The notes: a model not told the origin generated them from the letters alone. Counted from the stretch's first letter, positions 8,778 through 18,592 are shown. The stretch: 63,139 bases of DNA from Novosphingobium aerophilum (GCF_014230305.1 NZ_JACLAU010000019.1:1-63139), one strand, 5' to 3'. Program-made: numbers and translations.

Positions 8778-9740
8778 ATGGAAGCGGGGATTGCATGTCG
8801 GGGGCGGCCGTTCAGGGTGGGCCTGGTCGGGCTGGGCAAGATTGCCCGCGACCGGCACGTGCCAGCGATTCTCGCGGACCCGGCATTCGACTTGATCGCT
8901 ACGGCCAGTCCAGACGGGGAACTCGCCGATGTGCCCGGATATGCAGACATGGACTCAATGCTGGCCGCGGGTCATGATCTTGACGCGGTGATCCTGTGCA
9001 CACCGCCCGGCATTCGCGCTCAGCTTGCGGCCAAAGCGCTCAGTTCCGGGATGCATCTGATGCTGGAAAAGCCCCCGGCAGCCCGTGCCAGCGAAGCCAC
9101 GCCGTTGGAGCGGCTGGCGCGGGAAAACGGTCGGAGCGTGTTTGCGGCGTGGCATTCGCGTGAGGCTGCGGCCGTTTCCACCTCCCGGGCATGGCTGCAA
9201 GAGCGGTCGATCCGAGAGGTCAGGGTGATATGGCGGGAGAGCATTTACCGCTGGCATCCGGGCCAGACCTGGTTGGTATCGGCCGGAGGGTTTGGCGTGT
9301 TCGATCCCGCGATCAACGCGTTCTCCATCCTCACGCGAATTCTCCCGGAAACGCTCGCCGTCGTATCGGCCGATCTCTTTATTCCGGTGAATTGCGCCAG
9401 TCCCGTCGCAGCAAAAGTGACCATGCGGTGCGGCGAAGCACCGGTGTCTTGCGATCTTTCGATTCTGGAAACCGGGCGCCAGCAGTGGGACATCGAAGTC
9501 TGCACCGATAAGGGTACCCTTGTCCTGACCGATGGTGGGGCGGTCTGCTCGAGCGACGGACAAGGCTTCCAGCAGGATGGGCAGTCATCGGCCGATGGCG
9601 AGTATCCTCGGCTCTACCAACAGTTTGCAGGGCTTATCGCCAGCGGCACCTCGGATTTCGATCTCGGTCCGCTCAAGCTGGTCGATGCGGTGCTAGACTG
9701 CGGCACGATCCACCATGTGGCTGAGTTCGCGTTTACATGA
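8778..9740 (+). CDS. gal: D-galactose 1-dehydrogenase (Gfo/Idh/MocA family)
   Basis: The 320-residue protein has an N-terminal Rossmann fold (VGLVGLGKIARDRHVPA) and the Gfo/Idh/MocA catalytic EKPP motif. The HSREAAAV, WHPGQTWLVSAGGFGVFDPAINAFSI block is characteristic of bacterial galactose 1-dehydrogenases rather than inositol dehydrogenases. It oxidises galactose to galactonolactone with NAD(P). The ATG at 8778 fits the fold start; a longer frame to 8742 would cross the operator region. There is little Shine-Dalgarno sequence. It is coupled by an ATGA overlap to the mutarotase. Confidence 0.85.
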   Translation: MEAGIACRGRPFRVGLVGLGKIARDRHVPAILADPAFDLIATASPDGELADVPGYADMDSMLAAGHDLDAVILCTPPGIRAQLAAKALSSGMHLMLEKPPAARASEATPLERLARENGRSVFAAWHSREAAAVSTSRAWLQERSIREVRVIWRESIYRWHPGQTWLVSAGGFGVFDPAINAFSILTRILPETLAVVSADLFIPVNCASPVAAKVTMRCGEAPVSCDLSILETGRQQWDIEVCTDKGTLVLTDGGAVCSSDGQGFQQDGQSSADGEYPRLYQQFAGLIASGTSDFDLGPLKLVDAVLDCGTIHHVAEFAFT

Positions 9741-10618
9741 GCGGACACGTCGATCTGCGTAGCGGGGCGATGACCTGCCGACTTTGCCCGGCGCTCGGGG
9801 GCGCGGTGCTCGCGCTGCGCTGGGGCGGCTTGGATCTCTTGCGCTCGGTCGATAGCGCATCGAACATCCTTGACGCAGCGGCATTTCCGCTGGTTCCCTT
9901 CGCCAACCGGATCGGGAATGCGTGCTTTTCATTCCGCGGATCTGACGTGGCGCTGCGCGCGGACCCGGCGGCCTTTCCCCATGCGCATCACGGAGAAGGT
10001 TGGAGGCGGGAATGGTGGACCGAAACGGCCGGCACCGATCACGCGGTCTTTGCCTACAAAGGGGGTGAGGATTGGGCGTTCGGCTGGCCCTGGCGGTACC
10101 TCGCTCGTCAACATGTAAGGGTTACTCACAGCCTGTTCTCGCTACAGCTTGAGGTCACGAATCTGGATCCGGACAGGCCCATGCCGCTAGGACTTGGCTG
10201 GCATCCTTACTTTCCGAGGAGCGCGGGGAGCGCCCTGTCGGCCCAAACCCGCGGAATGTGGGTCAATGATCCTTCGGGCTTGGCGATCCGACGTGAGCCC
10301 ACCAGCCTGTTCTCGACAGCGCCGGTGCCACTCGACCTGCTGGACAGGTTGGACAATTTCTTTGTCTGCGCGAACCCCGCGATCGGGGTGAGGTGCGGTT
10401 CACTCGGCCTGCTGCTCGAAGGGCAGGGTGCAGGATTCCATCTGTTCGCACCCGCCAACGAGACCTGGTTCTGTGTTGAGCCGGTGAGCCATGCCCCCAA
10501 CGCCTTCGGCCGCGGAGAGTTCGCCGAGACCGATGTGATCCAGCCCGGCCAGACCAAGCGCCAGGGCTATACTCTCCGCATCACTGACCATCCCACTGTC
10601 CAGGGAGCCGTGCAATGA
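9737..10618 (+). CDS. galM: Aldose 1-epimerase (galactose mutarotase)
   Basis: The 293-residue protein has mutarotase features: NRIGNACFSF, the HHGEGW histidine segment, GLGWHPYF with the catalytic His region, and the Glu in ETWFCVEPVSHAPNAF. It interconverts the anomers of galactose, which matters because galactosidase and dehydrogenase handle specific anomers. It overlaps both neighbours by ATGA (dehydrogenase upstream, alpha-galactosidase downstream), so the three genes form one tightly coupled operon. No signal peptide is visible, so it is cytoplasmic. Confidence 0.87.
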   Translation: MSGHVDLRSGAMTCRLCPALGGAVLALRWGGLDLLRSVDSASNILDAAAFPLVPFANRIGNACFSFRGSDVALRADPAAFPHAHHGEGWRREWWTETAGTDHAVFAYKGGEDWAFGWPWRYLARQHVRVTHSLFSLQLEVTNLDPDRPMPLGLGWHPYFPRSAGSALSAQTRGMWVNDPSGLAIRREPTSLFSTAPVPLDLLDRLDNFFVCANPAIGVRCGSLGLLLEGQGAGFHLFAPANETWFCVEPVSHAPNAFGRGEFAETDVIQPGQTKRQGYTLRITDHPTVQGAVQ

Positions 10619-12867
10619 CCCCCGCTCTGCCTTCCTTTCGTCGCAGGCTGTCCGTTGTAGCGCTGGCTATCGCCTCGACCACAGCGCCTCAGACCTTGCT
10701 TGCAAAGGTCACCGTCGATGAGGCCAACAAGGTCTTCCGGCTCGATGGCGCCGATGTGACTTATGCGATCGGGGTGGATGAGAAGGGCTATCTGCAGCCG
10801 CTCTACTGGGGCAGTTCACTCGGCAAGGGTGAACCACTGCTAGCGAGGGCATCGAAAGAGCTCTCGGGCTTCGACCCTGCCGGGATGCAAACAGCCCAGG
10901 AGTTTGCTGGGCAGGGCGAGGGGCTGGTCACCGACCCGGGCCTCAAGGTCACCTTCAGCGATGGCAGTCGCGATCTGGTCCTCAAGTATCGTTCCTATCG
11001 TATGGACGGTCAAAGTCTCGTGGTCGAACTGGCCGACATCGAGCGTCCGCTGACGGTCAACCTGCGTTATGCGATCGATGAGCAAACCGGTGTGATCACC
11101 CGCTCGGCGACAGTAACGAACCGCGGCCGTGCGCCCATCAAGATCGAATCTTTCGCTGCGGCCAACCTTACGCTGCCCGGCGCGACCACATACCAGCTCC
11201 ACTTCCTTTCGGGCCGCCATGCCGCCGAATGGTCGCCGCATGCGGTGGTGCTGTCTCCAGCGCTGACGGTGCTGGAAAGCCGGCGAGGGTCGGTAGGGCA
11301 TGGCAACCAGCCGTGGCTGGCGATTTCCCGCCCCGGGCAGACCACCGAAGAATCGGGCCCGGTCTGGTTCGGTGCGCTCGCTTGGTCCGGGTCGTTCAGG
11401 TTGTCCGCCCAGACAGATAACATCGGCCGGGTTCGGATCGCGGGCGGATACAATAGCCATGACTTCGCGTGGACGCTTAGGCCCGGCGAATCCTTGGACA
11501 GTCCTCGTTTCTATGCAGGCTACAGCAGCTCTGGCCTGGGTGGAGCCTCCCGGGCATTCCATCGCTTCCAGATGGACCAGGTGATTCCCGGCGGCCGCCA
11601 AGCCAAGCTGCGGCCGGTCCTCTACAATTCCTGGGAGGCCACAGCGTTCGATGTCACGGCGGAAGGCCAGATGAAGCTGGCCGAGCGGGCCGCCAAGCTC
11701 GGGGTGGAGCGTTTCGTCGTGGACGATGGCTGGTTCGGCCAACGGAACGACGATAAGGCCGGCCTTGGTGATTGGACGGTCAATCCTGCCAAGTTTCCGC
11801 AAGGCCTCAAGCCGCTGATCGATCGGGTCCATGCTCTCGGTATGAGCTTCGGTCTCTGGTTCGAGCCTGAAATGGTGAACCGGGACAGCGCACTCTATCG
11901 CGCCCATCCGGACTGGGTGCTCAACTTCCCGGGACGGCCACGCACCGAAGGGCGCAACCAACTGGTGCTCAATCTGGCGCGGACCGACGTCCGCGACCAT
12001 CTCCTGAGCGTGCTCGACAAGCTCCTGCGCGAGAACGACATCCAGTTCATCAAGTGGGACTACAACCGCAACTGGACAGAGCCAGGCTGGCCCGAGGCAG
12101 GGCCTGACCAGCAGCGGGTCTACGTCGATTACATAAGCAACCTCTACCATATTTTGGCGGAACTCAGGAAGCGACACCCGGGTCTGGAAATTGAGACCTG
12201 CTCGGGCGGCGGTGGTCGTATCGATACCGGGATCATGGGCCTTACCGACCAGGCCTGGACCTCGGACAACACCGATCCCTATGACCGACTGGCCATCCAG
12301 GATGGCTTCACCATGGCCTATGCGCCGGCCGTGATGATGGCCTGGGTGACCGACGTGCCTAACTGGGCGAATGGCCGGACGACATCGCTCGATTTCCGCT
12401 TCCTGTCCGCCATGCAGGGAGGACTGGGGATCGGGGCCGATCTCAACAAGTGGACCAGCGCTGACGACGAGACCGCGCGAAATTGGATCGAGGCATACAA
12501 GGGCATTCGCGAGACGGTGCAGCGGGGCCAGTTGTATCGCCTTGTGCGACCGACCGACGGTGCTTCACAGACGGCAACCTTTTACGTCTCGCCCGATCGT
12601 TCGCAGGGCGTGCTCTTCGCCATGCAGCGCAGCTCAGAGTGGCGCGATCAGTGGGAGGCTACCAAGCTTGCCGGATTGGATCCGGCACGCCGCTATCGTG
12701 CGCGACGGCTGGGCGGGGGGCAGCTTCCGGACGGCGTTCCGTCCGCGGCAAGTGGCGCCTACTGGATGAGTCACGGCGTTACGCTGCGCCTCCGCGGCGA
12801 CTACGTGGGACTGGGGATGGTTCTTGAGGCTGCGGGCGCAGATCAGTCTGGCAATCTAAGCCATTGA
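10615..12867 (+). CDS. Exported alpha-galactosidase, glycoside hydrolase family 36
   Basis: The 750-residue protein starts with a Sec signal (MTPALPSFRRRLSVVALAI... ending near LLAKV), so it is probably periplasmic. It shows the GH36 layout: an N-terminal beta-sandwich, then a barrel with LRPVLYNSWEATAFDV, FVVDDGWFGQRNDD, and KWDYNRN whose Asp482 is the nucleophile, and WTSDNTDP whose Asp551 is the acid/base. It releases galactose from melibiose, raffinose or similar alpha-galactosides. It is the last gene of the galactose dehydrogenase operon. Confidence 0.93.
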   Translation: MTPALPSFRRRLSVVALAIASTTAPQTLLAKVTVDEANKVFRLDGADVTYAIGVDEKGYLQPLYWGSSLGKGEPLLARASKELSGFDPAGMQTAQEFAGQGEGLVTDPGLKVTFSDGSRDLVLKYRSYRMDGQSLVVELADIERPLTVNLRYAIDEQTGVITRSATVTNRGRAPIKIESFAAANLTLPGATTYQLHFLSGRHAAEWSPHAVVLSPALTVLESRRGSVGHGNQPWLAISRPGQTTEESGPVWFGALAWSGSFRLSAQTDNIGRVRIAGGYNSHDFAWTLRPGESLDSPRFYAGYSSSGLGGASRAFHRFQMDQVIPGGRQAKLRPVLYNSWEATAFDVTAEGQMKLAERAAKLGVERFVVDDGWFGQRNDDKAGLGDWTVNPAKFPQGLKPLIDRVHALGMSFGLWFEPEMVNRDSALYRAHPDWVLNFPGRPRTEGRNQLVLNLARTDVRDHLLSVLDKLLRENDIQFIKWDYNRNWTEPGWPEAGPDQQRVYVDYISNLYHILAELRKRHPGLEIETCSGGGGRIDTGIMGLTDQAWTSDNTDPYDRLAIQDGFTMAYAPAVMMAWVTDVPNWANGRTTSLDFRFLSAMQGGLGIGADLNKWTSADDETARNWIEAYKGIRETVQRGQLYRLVRPTDGASQTATFYVSPDRSQGVLFAMQRSSEWRDQWEATKLAGLDPARRYRARRLGGGQLPDGVPSAASGAYWMSHGVTLRLRGDYVGLGMVLEAAGADQSGNLSH

Positions 12868-13053
12868 ATAAAAGCCATAACACGATTTTTTTCCTGGTCT
12901 TTCAGCTCCGAACTGTAGCCTAATTATCACACAAATGGGAAATCTAGAGGCAGTGTTGCAATCGTTTGTCAAATTTCGTTGAAATCGTTTGTTGCCCCTG
13001 CCATGGGGGCATGGTGTCTGGTGGTAAACCCAGATTTTTGTGGAGGGTGATGT
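12868..13053 (+). promoter_or_regulatory. Promoter/operator region of the TonB-receptor operon
   Basis: The 186-bp gap holds a direct repeat AATCGTTTGT at 12960-12969 and 12983-12992, 23 bp centre to centre (about two helical turns). The first copy reads CAATCGTTTG and matches the CAAnCGnTTG core seen at 8735. A GC hairpin around CCATGG (about 12994-13010) follows. GGAGG lies about eight bases before the receptor ATG. The repeats look like a regulator binding site. Confidence 0.5.
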
Positions 13054-15579
13054 ATGAAGATGACGGCTTATAGAACCCGTGCGTCTGCCGCAGCCATTGT
13101 TATGGCTACACTTATGGCTGCTCCGGCGATAGCGCAGGACAAGCCCGAAGTGGCGGACGCTGGCAGCCTCGACGCGATCGTGGTTACGGCTTCGGTGGGC
13201 AACAAGACCAAGCTGAACAGCTCGATCTCGGTGACCTCGGTTTCGTCCGACACGATCGCTGACTTCCGCCCGCAGTCGACCGGTGATCTGCTGCGCTTGC
13301 TGCCTGGTCTCCAGCCGAACATCTCTGGCCCGGGCGGCAACGGCAACTTCGCTGTGCGCGGTCTGCCGGTCGCCACCGGTGGCGCGACCTTCGTGCAGCT
13401 CCAGGAAGATGGCCTGCCGCTGGTCCTCTACGGGGACATGCAGTTCGGCAACAACGACTACTTCACGCGCTTCGATGCGCTGACCGAGACGGTCGACGCG
13501 GTGCGCGGCGGCACCACCGCCACCCTCGCCAGCCAGGCGCCAGGCGCGGTGATCAACTACATCAGCAAGACCAGCCGTTCGGAAGGCGGCTTCGTTGAGC
13601 TCGAGAAGGGCGTCAGCTACGACTGGACGCGGGTCAACTTCCGTCAGTCGGGGAGCATCAACGACTCGACCTATTACAACATCGGCGGCTTCTACAACGT
13701 CGGCCGCGGCCCGAAGGGCGCGGATTACAACGTCTCGAACTCGTACCAGATCCGCGGCAACGTGACCAAGGAGCTGGCTGACAACAAGGGTTATGTCCGC
13801 CTGCTGTTCAAGGTGGCCGATACGCAGGAGCCGAACGACACCGGCGGCATCGCCTGCGCCACTGTCACCGGTCCCGGCGGCTGGGGAAGCAAGGTTAGCG
13901 GCATTCAGCCCTGCGCCAACTTCGACACGCGCAAGCAGTCGATCTACTCGATCAACAACGCCTCGTTCTACTATGTGGATGTCGATGGCACCCGCAAGCT
14001 GCAGCCGCTGAACGGCATCACGACCAAGCAGAAGACCTTCCAGGGCCAGATCCACTACGAGTTCAGCGACAATCTCCGGCTCGACTACAATGCCCGCTTC
14101 TCGAACATCAGCGGCGGTTTCGCCTCGGGCTTCTTCGGTGCTCAGCCGACCTCGTCGGTGATCGGGACCAAGCCCAACGAAGCGCTGCCGAACGCGGCCG
14201 TGGCCACCATCCGCTATGCCAACGGGCCGAGCGCCGGCGCGCTCTATACCAACCCGCTGATCAACACGAACACCAACGTCTACACCCGCATCCGCGATGT
14301 GGGCGGCTTCGTGAACGATCTGAAGCTGACCGGGACCTATGAAGTCAGCGACGGGATCAAGGCCAACCTGACCGCCGGCTGGTTCTTCATGAGCCAGAAG
14401 ATTGCGATGGACTGGCACACCCAGAAGACCTTCAACGAGGTCAGCGGAACCAGCCCGGCCATGCTCAATCTCTATGATTCAGCCGGCGCTCTGCTCACTG
14501 CCAATGGCATCGCCGGTTATGGCAACAACTGGGGTGGCTGCTGCGCTCGGACCTATGACTACACCTTCACCGACAACGCGCCTTACCTGAGCCTCAATCT
14601 TGACGGTGGCGCCTGGCAGCTCGACGCTTCGGTCCGCCAGGACTACAACCGCGGCTCGGGTTCGGGTCAGAACAGCACCGGCAAGGTCTATTCGCTGCCG
14701 GTCACGCAGATCGATCCGTTCACCAAGAACAGCGTGACGACCAACATCGCTTACTATCTGCCCGATGCGGCGCCCGAGGTGATCAAGTACAGCAAGAACC
14801 TGACGGCTTGGTCGTTCGGCGGCCTTTACAAGCCGGCGGACAACACCTCGCTGTTCATCCGCGCTTCGCGCGGGACCCGGTTCAATGCTGACCGCATGAC
14901 CTTCAACGGCTACTTCACCCCCAGTGGTGCGCTCAACAGCACCTCGGGCGCGGCGGCCGTGTCGGACATCGTCAATCAGTATGAAATCGGTCTGAAGAAC
15001 GGCGGCAACCTTGCTGGCGGCCGCTACACCGCGGAACTCACGCTCTATAAGTCGAACTTCAATATCACGACTTACGAGCTGTCGCAGACCAAGTGTGGCG
15101 GTGTTGCGACGGGCTGCATCGTGGCCAACAAGTACAAGACCACGGGCGCCGAGTTCTACGGCACCTATCGGAATGGTGGCTTCACGCTGTTGACCAACCT
15201 CACCTACAACAAGGCCAAGAAGCAGCCCTCCGGCGCCAATGCGTACGTCCGCTCGGATGGCATCCCTGATCTGAGCTACACGGTCGCAGTCAACTATGAT
15301 GTCACCGATACTATCTCGTTCGGCGGCAACATGACCGGTGTGACGACGACCGTCGACAATGACGGGCTGGAGTATCCGGGCGGCACTCTGTTCGGGATCA
15401 ACGCCAAGTTCAGCCCGATCAAGAACCTCCAGTTCGGCGTTAACGTGGCGAACCTGTTCAACACGCTCACGGCCTTTGGTCCAACTGGCATCGCGTCGCG
15501 CAGCGGCAACAGTGCGGTGTTGAACCTGACCAGTGCTGTTGGTCGCACGGTGACCGGTTCGGCTCGCTTCAGCTTCTGA
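13054..15579 (+). CDS. TonB-dependent outer-membrane receptor
   Basis: The 841-residue protein has a signal peptide ending at AIAQ, a plug domain (LDAIVVTASVGNKTKLNSS, TGDLLRLLPGLQP, NGNFAVRGLPV) and a long beta-barrel that ends in SARFSF with the terminal aromatic residue expected for barrel insertion. It should import a bulky substrate across the outer membrane using TonB energy. Its place downstream of an alpha-galactosidase and before GH32/MFS genes suggests an oligosaccharide, possibly a raffinose-family sugar. No SusD partner is present, as usual in Proteobacteria. A hairpin terminator follows, so the next gene may be expressed at a lower level. Confidence 0.9.
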   Translation: MKMTAYRTRASAAAIVMATLMAAPAIAQDKPEVADAGSLDAIVVTASVGNKTKLNSSISVTSVSSDTIADFRPQSTGDLLRLLPGLQPNISGPGGNGNFAVRGLPVATGGATFVQLQEDGLPLVLYGDMQFGNNDYFTRFDALTETVDAVRGGTTATLASQAPGAVINYISKTSRSEGGFVELEKGVSYDWTRVNFRQSGSINDSTYYNIGGFYNVGRGPKGADYNVSNSYQIRGNVTKELADNKGYVRLLFKVADTQEPNDTGGIACATVTGPGGWGSKVSGIQPCANFDTRKQSIYSINNASFYYVDVDGTRKLQPLNGITTKQKTFQGQIHYEFSDNLRLDYNARFSNISGGFASGFFGAQPTSSVIGTKPNEALPNAAVATIRYANGPSAGALYTNPLINTNTNVYTRIRDVGGFVNDLKLTGTYEVSDGIKANLTAGWFFMSQKIAMDWHTQKTFNEVSGTSPAMLNLYDSAGALLTANGIAGYGNNWGGCCARTYDYTFTDNAPYLSLNLDGGAWQLDASVRQDYNRGSGSGQNSTGKVYSLPVTQIDPFTKNSVTTNIAYYLPDAAPEVIKYSKNLTAWSFGGLYKPADNTSLFIRASRGTRFNADRMTFNGYFTPSGALNSTSGAAAVSDIVNQYEIGLKNGGNLAGGRYTAELTLYKSNFNITTYELSQTKCGGVATGCIVANKYKTTGAEFYGTYRNGGFTLLTNLTYNKAKKQPSGANAYVRSDGIPDLSYTVAVNYDVTDTISFGGNMTGVTTTVDNDGLEYPGGTLFGINAKFSPIKNLQFGVNVANLFNTLTAFGPTGIASRSGNSAVLNLTSAVGRTVTGSARFSF

Positions 15580-15615
15580 GCGATCGGCCCCGCCACGGGG
15601 CATGACCAAAGGGGA

Positions 15616-15655
15616 GGCGGGTCAGGACATTGCGTCCGGCCCGCCTTTCCTGTTT
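15616..15655 (+). terminator. Terminator-like hairpin after the TonB receptor
   Basis: GGCGGG (15616-15621) pairs with CCCGCC (15640-15645), with an inner GGAC/GTCC stem and a short loop, followed by TTTCCTGTTT. It sits between the receptor stop and the halogenase-like gene and may give partial read-through, so that receptor transcripts exceed downstream ones. Confidence 0.65.
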
Positions 15656-15676
15656 GGAAGGGGTGAGGAGAGGCTC

Positions 15677-17194
15677 ATGAACATGACCGACCGCAGGATT
15701 CGCGAGGTGCTGATCGTCGGCGGCGGCTCTGCCGGGTGGATGACCGCGGCCATGCTGGCCCATGCCCTGAAGCAGGATTGCCGGATCACCCTGGTCGAAA
15801 GCGAGGAGATCGGCACGGTCGGCGTCGGCGAGGCGACGATCCCGCCGATCCGTCTGTTCAACCAGACCCTCGGGATCGACGAGCGCGAATTCATGGCCCG
15901 CACCAAGGGCAGCTTCAAGCTGGGGATCGAATTCGTTGGCTGGGGCCGCGAGGACAGCCGCTACTTCCACCCCTTCGGCCCCTTCGGCAAGGACTTCGAT
16001 CTCGTCCCGCTGCACCAGTACTGGCTCAAGGCGCGCGCCGACGGGGAGACCGCCCCGCTCGACGACCATTCGATGGCCTGGCACATGGCCAAGGCGGGCA
16101 AGTTCGCTCATCCGGCGGGCGATCCGCGCTCGGTCATGTCGACCTTCGACTATGCCTACCACTTCGACGCCGGGCTCTATGCCCGGTTCCTGCGCGACTA
16201 TGCCGAGGCCCGCGGGGTCACCCGGATCGAGGGCAAGATCGCCGACGTCGCGCTGAACGGCGAAACCGGCTTCGTCGAGGGTGTCACGCTGGAAGACGGG
16301 CGGGTGCTCGGGGGCGAGCTGTTCATCGACTGCTCGGGCTTCCGCGGCCTGCTGATCGAGCAGGCGCTGCAGACCGGTTATGACGACTGGTCGCACTGGC
16401 TGCCCTGCGACCGGGCCGTGGCTATGCCCTGTGATCATCCCGAGGGCGATCGCAACCCCACCCCCTACACCCGCTCGACCGCGCGCGAGGCGGGCTGGCA
16501 GTGGCGCATCCCGCTGCAGCACCGCGTCGGCAACGGCTATGTGTTCTGCAGCAGTTTCCTCGAGGAAACCCGGGCGGGCGAGCTGCTGGCGAGCCGGCTC
16601 GACGGCAAGGCCCTGGCCGATCCGCGTGCGCTGCGCTTCACCGCCGGGCGGCGCAAGCTGCACTGGAACCGCAACGTCATCGCGGTGGGGCTCGCCTCGG
16701 GCTTTCTCGAGCCGCTCGAATCGACCTCGATCCACCTGATCCAGGCGAACATCTCGAAGATCCTCGCGCTGTTCCCGGACAAGGATTTCGATCCCGCCAC
16801 CCGCGACGAGTTCAACCGCGTCGCCCATGGCGAGATGGAGCGGATCCGCGACTTCATCGTCCTGCACTACAAGCTGACCCAGCGGCAGGATTCCGAACTG
16901 TGGCGCTATGTCAGCGCGATGGCCATTCCCGACACGCTGCAGCTCAAGATCGATCACTTCCGCCGCTATGGCCGGCTGACGGCGCGCGAGCTCGACCTGT
17001 TCGCGCCGCCCTCATGGCTGGCGGTCCATGTCGGGCAGAACAACCTGCCTGTAAGCCACGACCCGCTGCTCGACTATCGCGGGATCGATGCGCGCGACTG
17101 GCTGGCGCGGCTGCGCGGGACCATGGCGAGCGAGGCCGCCCGGCTCCCGCGGCATGCCGACGTGCTGGCCCGCCATTGCGCCGCGGCGGCGTAA
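15677..17194 (+). CDS. Tryptophan-halogenase-family flavoprotein
   Basis: The 505-residue protein has the FAD-binding start VLIVGGGSAGWMTAAML (GGGSAGW at 15-21). It also has the halogenase pair: a catalytic-type Lys81 in SFKLGIEFVGW, and the WxWxIP motif as WQWRIP at 274-279. These are the two diagnostic features of flavin-dependent tryptophan halogenases. The ATG at 15677 is preceded by GAGGAG. Genes of this family often sit beside TonB-dependent receptors in Caulobacterales, sphingomonads and Xanthomonas, where the true substrate is unknown. Halogenation of a free indole is therefore not claimed; modification of a protein or ligand linked to the receptor is possible. Confidence 0.85.
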   Translation: MNMTDRRIREVLIVGGGSAGWMTAAMLAHALKQDCRITLVESEEIGTVGVGEATIPPIRLFNQTLGIDEREFMARTKGSFKLGIEFVGWGREDSRYFHPFGPFGKDFDLVPLHQYWLKARADGETAPLDDHSMAWHMAKAGKFAHPAGDPRSVMSTFDYAYHFDAGLYARFLRDYAEARGVTRIEGKIADVALNGETGFVEGVTLEDGRVLGGELFIDCSGFRGLLIEQALQTGYDDWSHWLPCDRAVAMPCDHPEGDRNPTPYTRSTAREAGWQWRIPLQHRVGNGYVFCSSFLEETRAGELLASRLDGKALADPRALRFTAGRRKLHWNRNVIAVGLASGFLEPLESTSIHLIQANISKILALFPDKDFDPATRDEFNRVAHGEMERIRDFIVLHYKLTQRQDSELWRYVSAMAIPDTLQLKIDHFRRYGRLTARELDLFAPPSWLAVHVGQNNLPVSHDPLLDYRGIDARDWLARLRGTMASEAARLPRHADVLARHCAAAA

Positions 17195-17204
17195 GCCTGC
17201 GGGG

Positions 17205-18587
17205 ATGAGCGCCGAGGCGCTTCGTTGGCGCGATCAGGCGCGGGCGCTGCGCGGCGCCCAGCGCATGGTCGAGGCCGACCAGGCGATTGCCCGGGCCCGC
17301 GTGCTTGCGCCGGGCGATCCGCTGATCGCCTTTCTCCACGCCCAGTCGCGCTACGAACTGGGCCACCCGTCGGCGGACCTGTTCGGCCAAGTCTGCCGCC
17401 TCTGGCCGGACAATCTCGACGCGCTGCGCAACCGGGCCCTGGCCGAGGCGAGCGAAGGCCGGCCCAAGCGCGCGTGCGATCTGCTGGCTGCGGCGCTGGA
17501 GCGCCAGCCGGGTTGGGCCGAGGGGCACCGCGTGCTCGCCGCGCTCGAATGGGTGGCGGGCAACCGCGCTGGCTTCGATGCGTCCTATGCCCGCGCGGTT
17601 GCGGCGGAGCCGAACAATCCCGCGCTCTGGCTCGGCTGGTTCGCTGCCGTGGCCCAGCTGCGCGACTGGCCGCGCGCGGAGAGCGTGCTGAGCCGCGCCG
17701 AGGCGGCGCTCGGGTCCTCCCGCGCGCTGACCGAGGCACGGCTGTTTCTCGCCACGGAGCGCGGGGATGATGCCGCGGCCGAGCGCCTGCTGGCGCTGAC
17801 TGCGGACTGGCCGCAGCCCTTCGTGCGGATCGCCGCGATCCGCCATGCCCTGCGGCGCGGACAGCCCGAGCGCGCGCTGGAGATCGCCCTGCTGCTCGCC
17901 CGGACCGACCCCTGCTCGCCACTGGCCGGTCAGGTCTGGCCATATGTCTCGACCTGTTGGCGCCTGCTGGACGATGAACGGGCCGGCTGGCTCGATGGCG
18001 CGCCGCCTTTCGTGCAGGATGCCGCGGTGGGGCTGACGGCGCTTGAGCTGACCGATCTCGCCGATCTGCTGCGCGGTCTCCATGCCTTCCAGCTGCCCTA
18101 TGCCGAACAGTCGGTCCGCGGTGGCACCCAGACCGATCGATCGGTCCTGCTCCGGCACGAGCCACTGCTCCAGCGCACCCGCGAGGCGCTGCTGGCCGCC
18201 GTGGGCGACTATGTCGCGGGCCTGCCCCCGCCCGATCCGACCCATCCCCTGCTCGCCCGCCCGCGCGACCGCCTGCTGATCGCCGGCAGCTGGTCGGTGC
18301 TGCTGGGTCCGGGCGGGTTCAACGTCGCCCACTCGCACCCGCGCGGCTGGATCAGCAGCGCCTTCTACGTCAGCCTGCCCGGGCCCGAGGCGATGGGCCC
18401 CGCCCCCGCCGGCCATTTCCAGTTCGGCGCCCCGCCGGCCGAGCTGGGCCTGGACCTCGCTCCCTATGCGACCATCGCGCCGCGCGCCGGCCATCTGGTG
18501 CTGTTCCCGTCGACCCTGTGGCACGGGACCGTGCCGTTCGAGGCCGGCGAGCGGCTGAACCTCGCATTCGACGTGGTGCCCGGCTGA
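17205..18587 (+). CDS. TPR protein with C-terminal 2OG-Fe(II)-oxygenase-like domain
   Basis: The 460-residue protein has helical tetratricopeptide-type repeats over roughly the first 300 residues (ALRWRDQARALRGAQRMVEADQAIARARVL and later units). Its C-terminal double-stranded beta-helix domain has FNVAHSHPRGWISSAFYV and LVLFPSTLWHGTVPF...ERLNLAFDV, the His, His and Arg of the 2OG-Fe(II) oxygenase type found in this family. It starts ten bases after the halogenase-like gene, so the two form an operon. Putative TPR-oxygenases are recurrent partners of such flavoproteins; the TPR part could bind a shared protein substrate. The substrate is unknown. Confidence 0.78.
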   Translation: MSAEALRWRDQARALRGAQRMVEADQAIARARVLAPGDPLIAFLHAQSRYELGHPSADLFGQVCRLWPDNLDALRNRALAEASEGRPKRACDLLAAALERQPGWAEGHRVLAALEWVAGNRAGFDASYARAVAAEPNNPALWLGWFAAVAQLRDWPRAESVLSRAEAALGSSRALTEARLFLATERGDDAAAERLLALTADWPQPFVRIAAIRHALRRGQPERALEIALLLARTDPCSPLAGQVWPYVSTCWRLLDDERAGWLDGAPPFVQDAAVGLTALELTDLADLLRGLHAFQLPYAEQSVRGGTQTDRSVLLRHEPLLQRTREALLAAVGDYVAGLPPPDPTHPLLARPRDRLLIAGSWSVLLGPGGFNVAHSHPRGWISSAFYVSLPGPEAMGPAPAGHFQFGAPPAELGLDLAPYATIAPRAGHLVLFPSTLWHGTVPFEAGERLNLAFDVVPG

Positions 18588-18592
18588 GAGGG

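Noticed and set aside
10840..12177. 445-codon open frame on the minus strand
   Set aside because: It is the antisense of the GH36 alpha-galactosidase, whose catalytic motifs are intact on the plus strand; the antisense product has no family features.
12856..14418. 520-codon open frame on the minus strand
   Set aside because: It is antisense to the TonB receptor and its promoter region, without recognisable domains.
15677..17194. Secondary-metabolite (halogenated indole) gene cluster
   Set aside because: No biosynthetic partners (PKS, NRPS, tryptophan oxidase) are nearby; the context is a TonB receptor and sugar enzymes.
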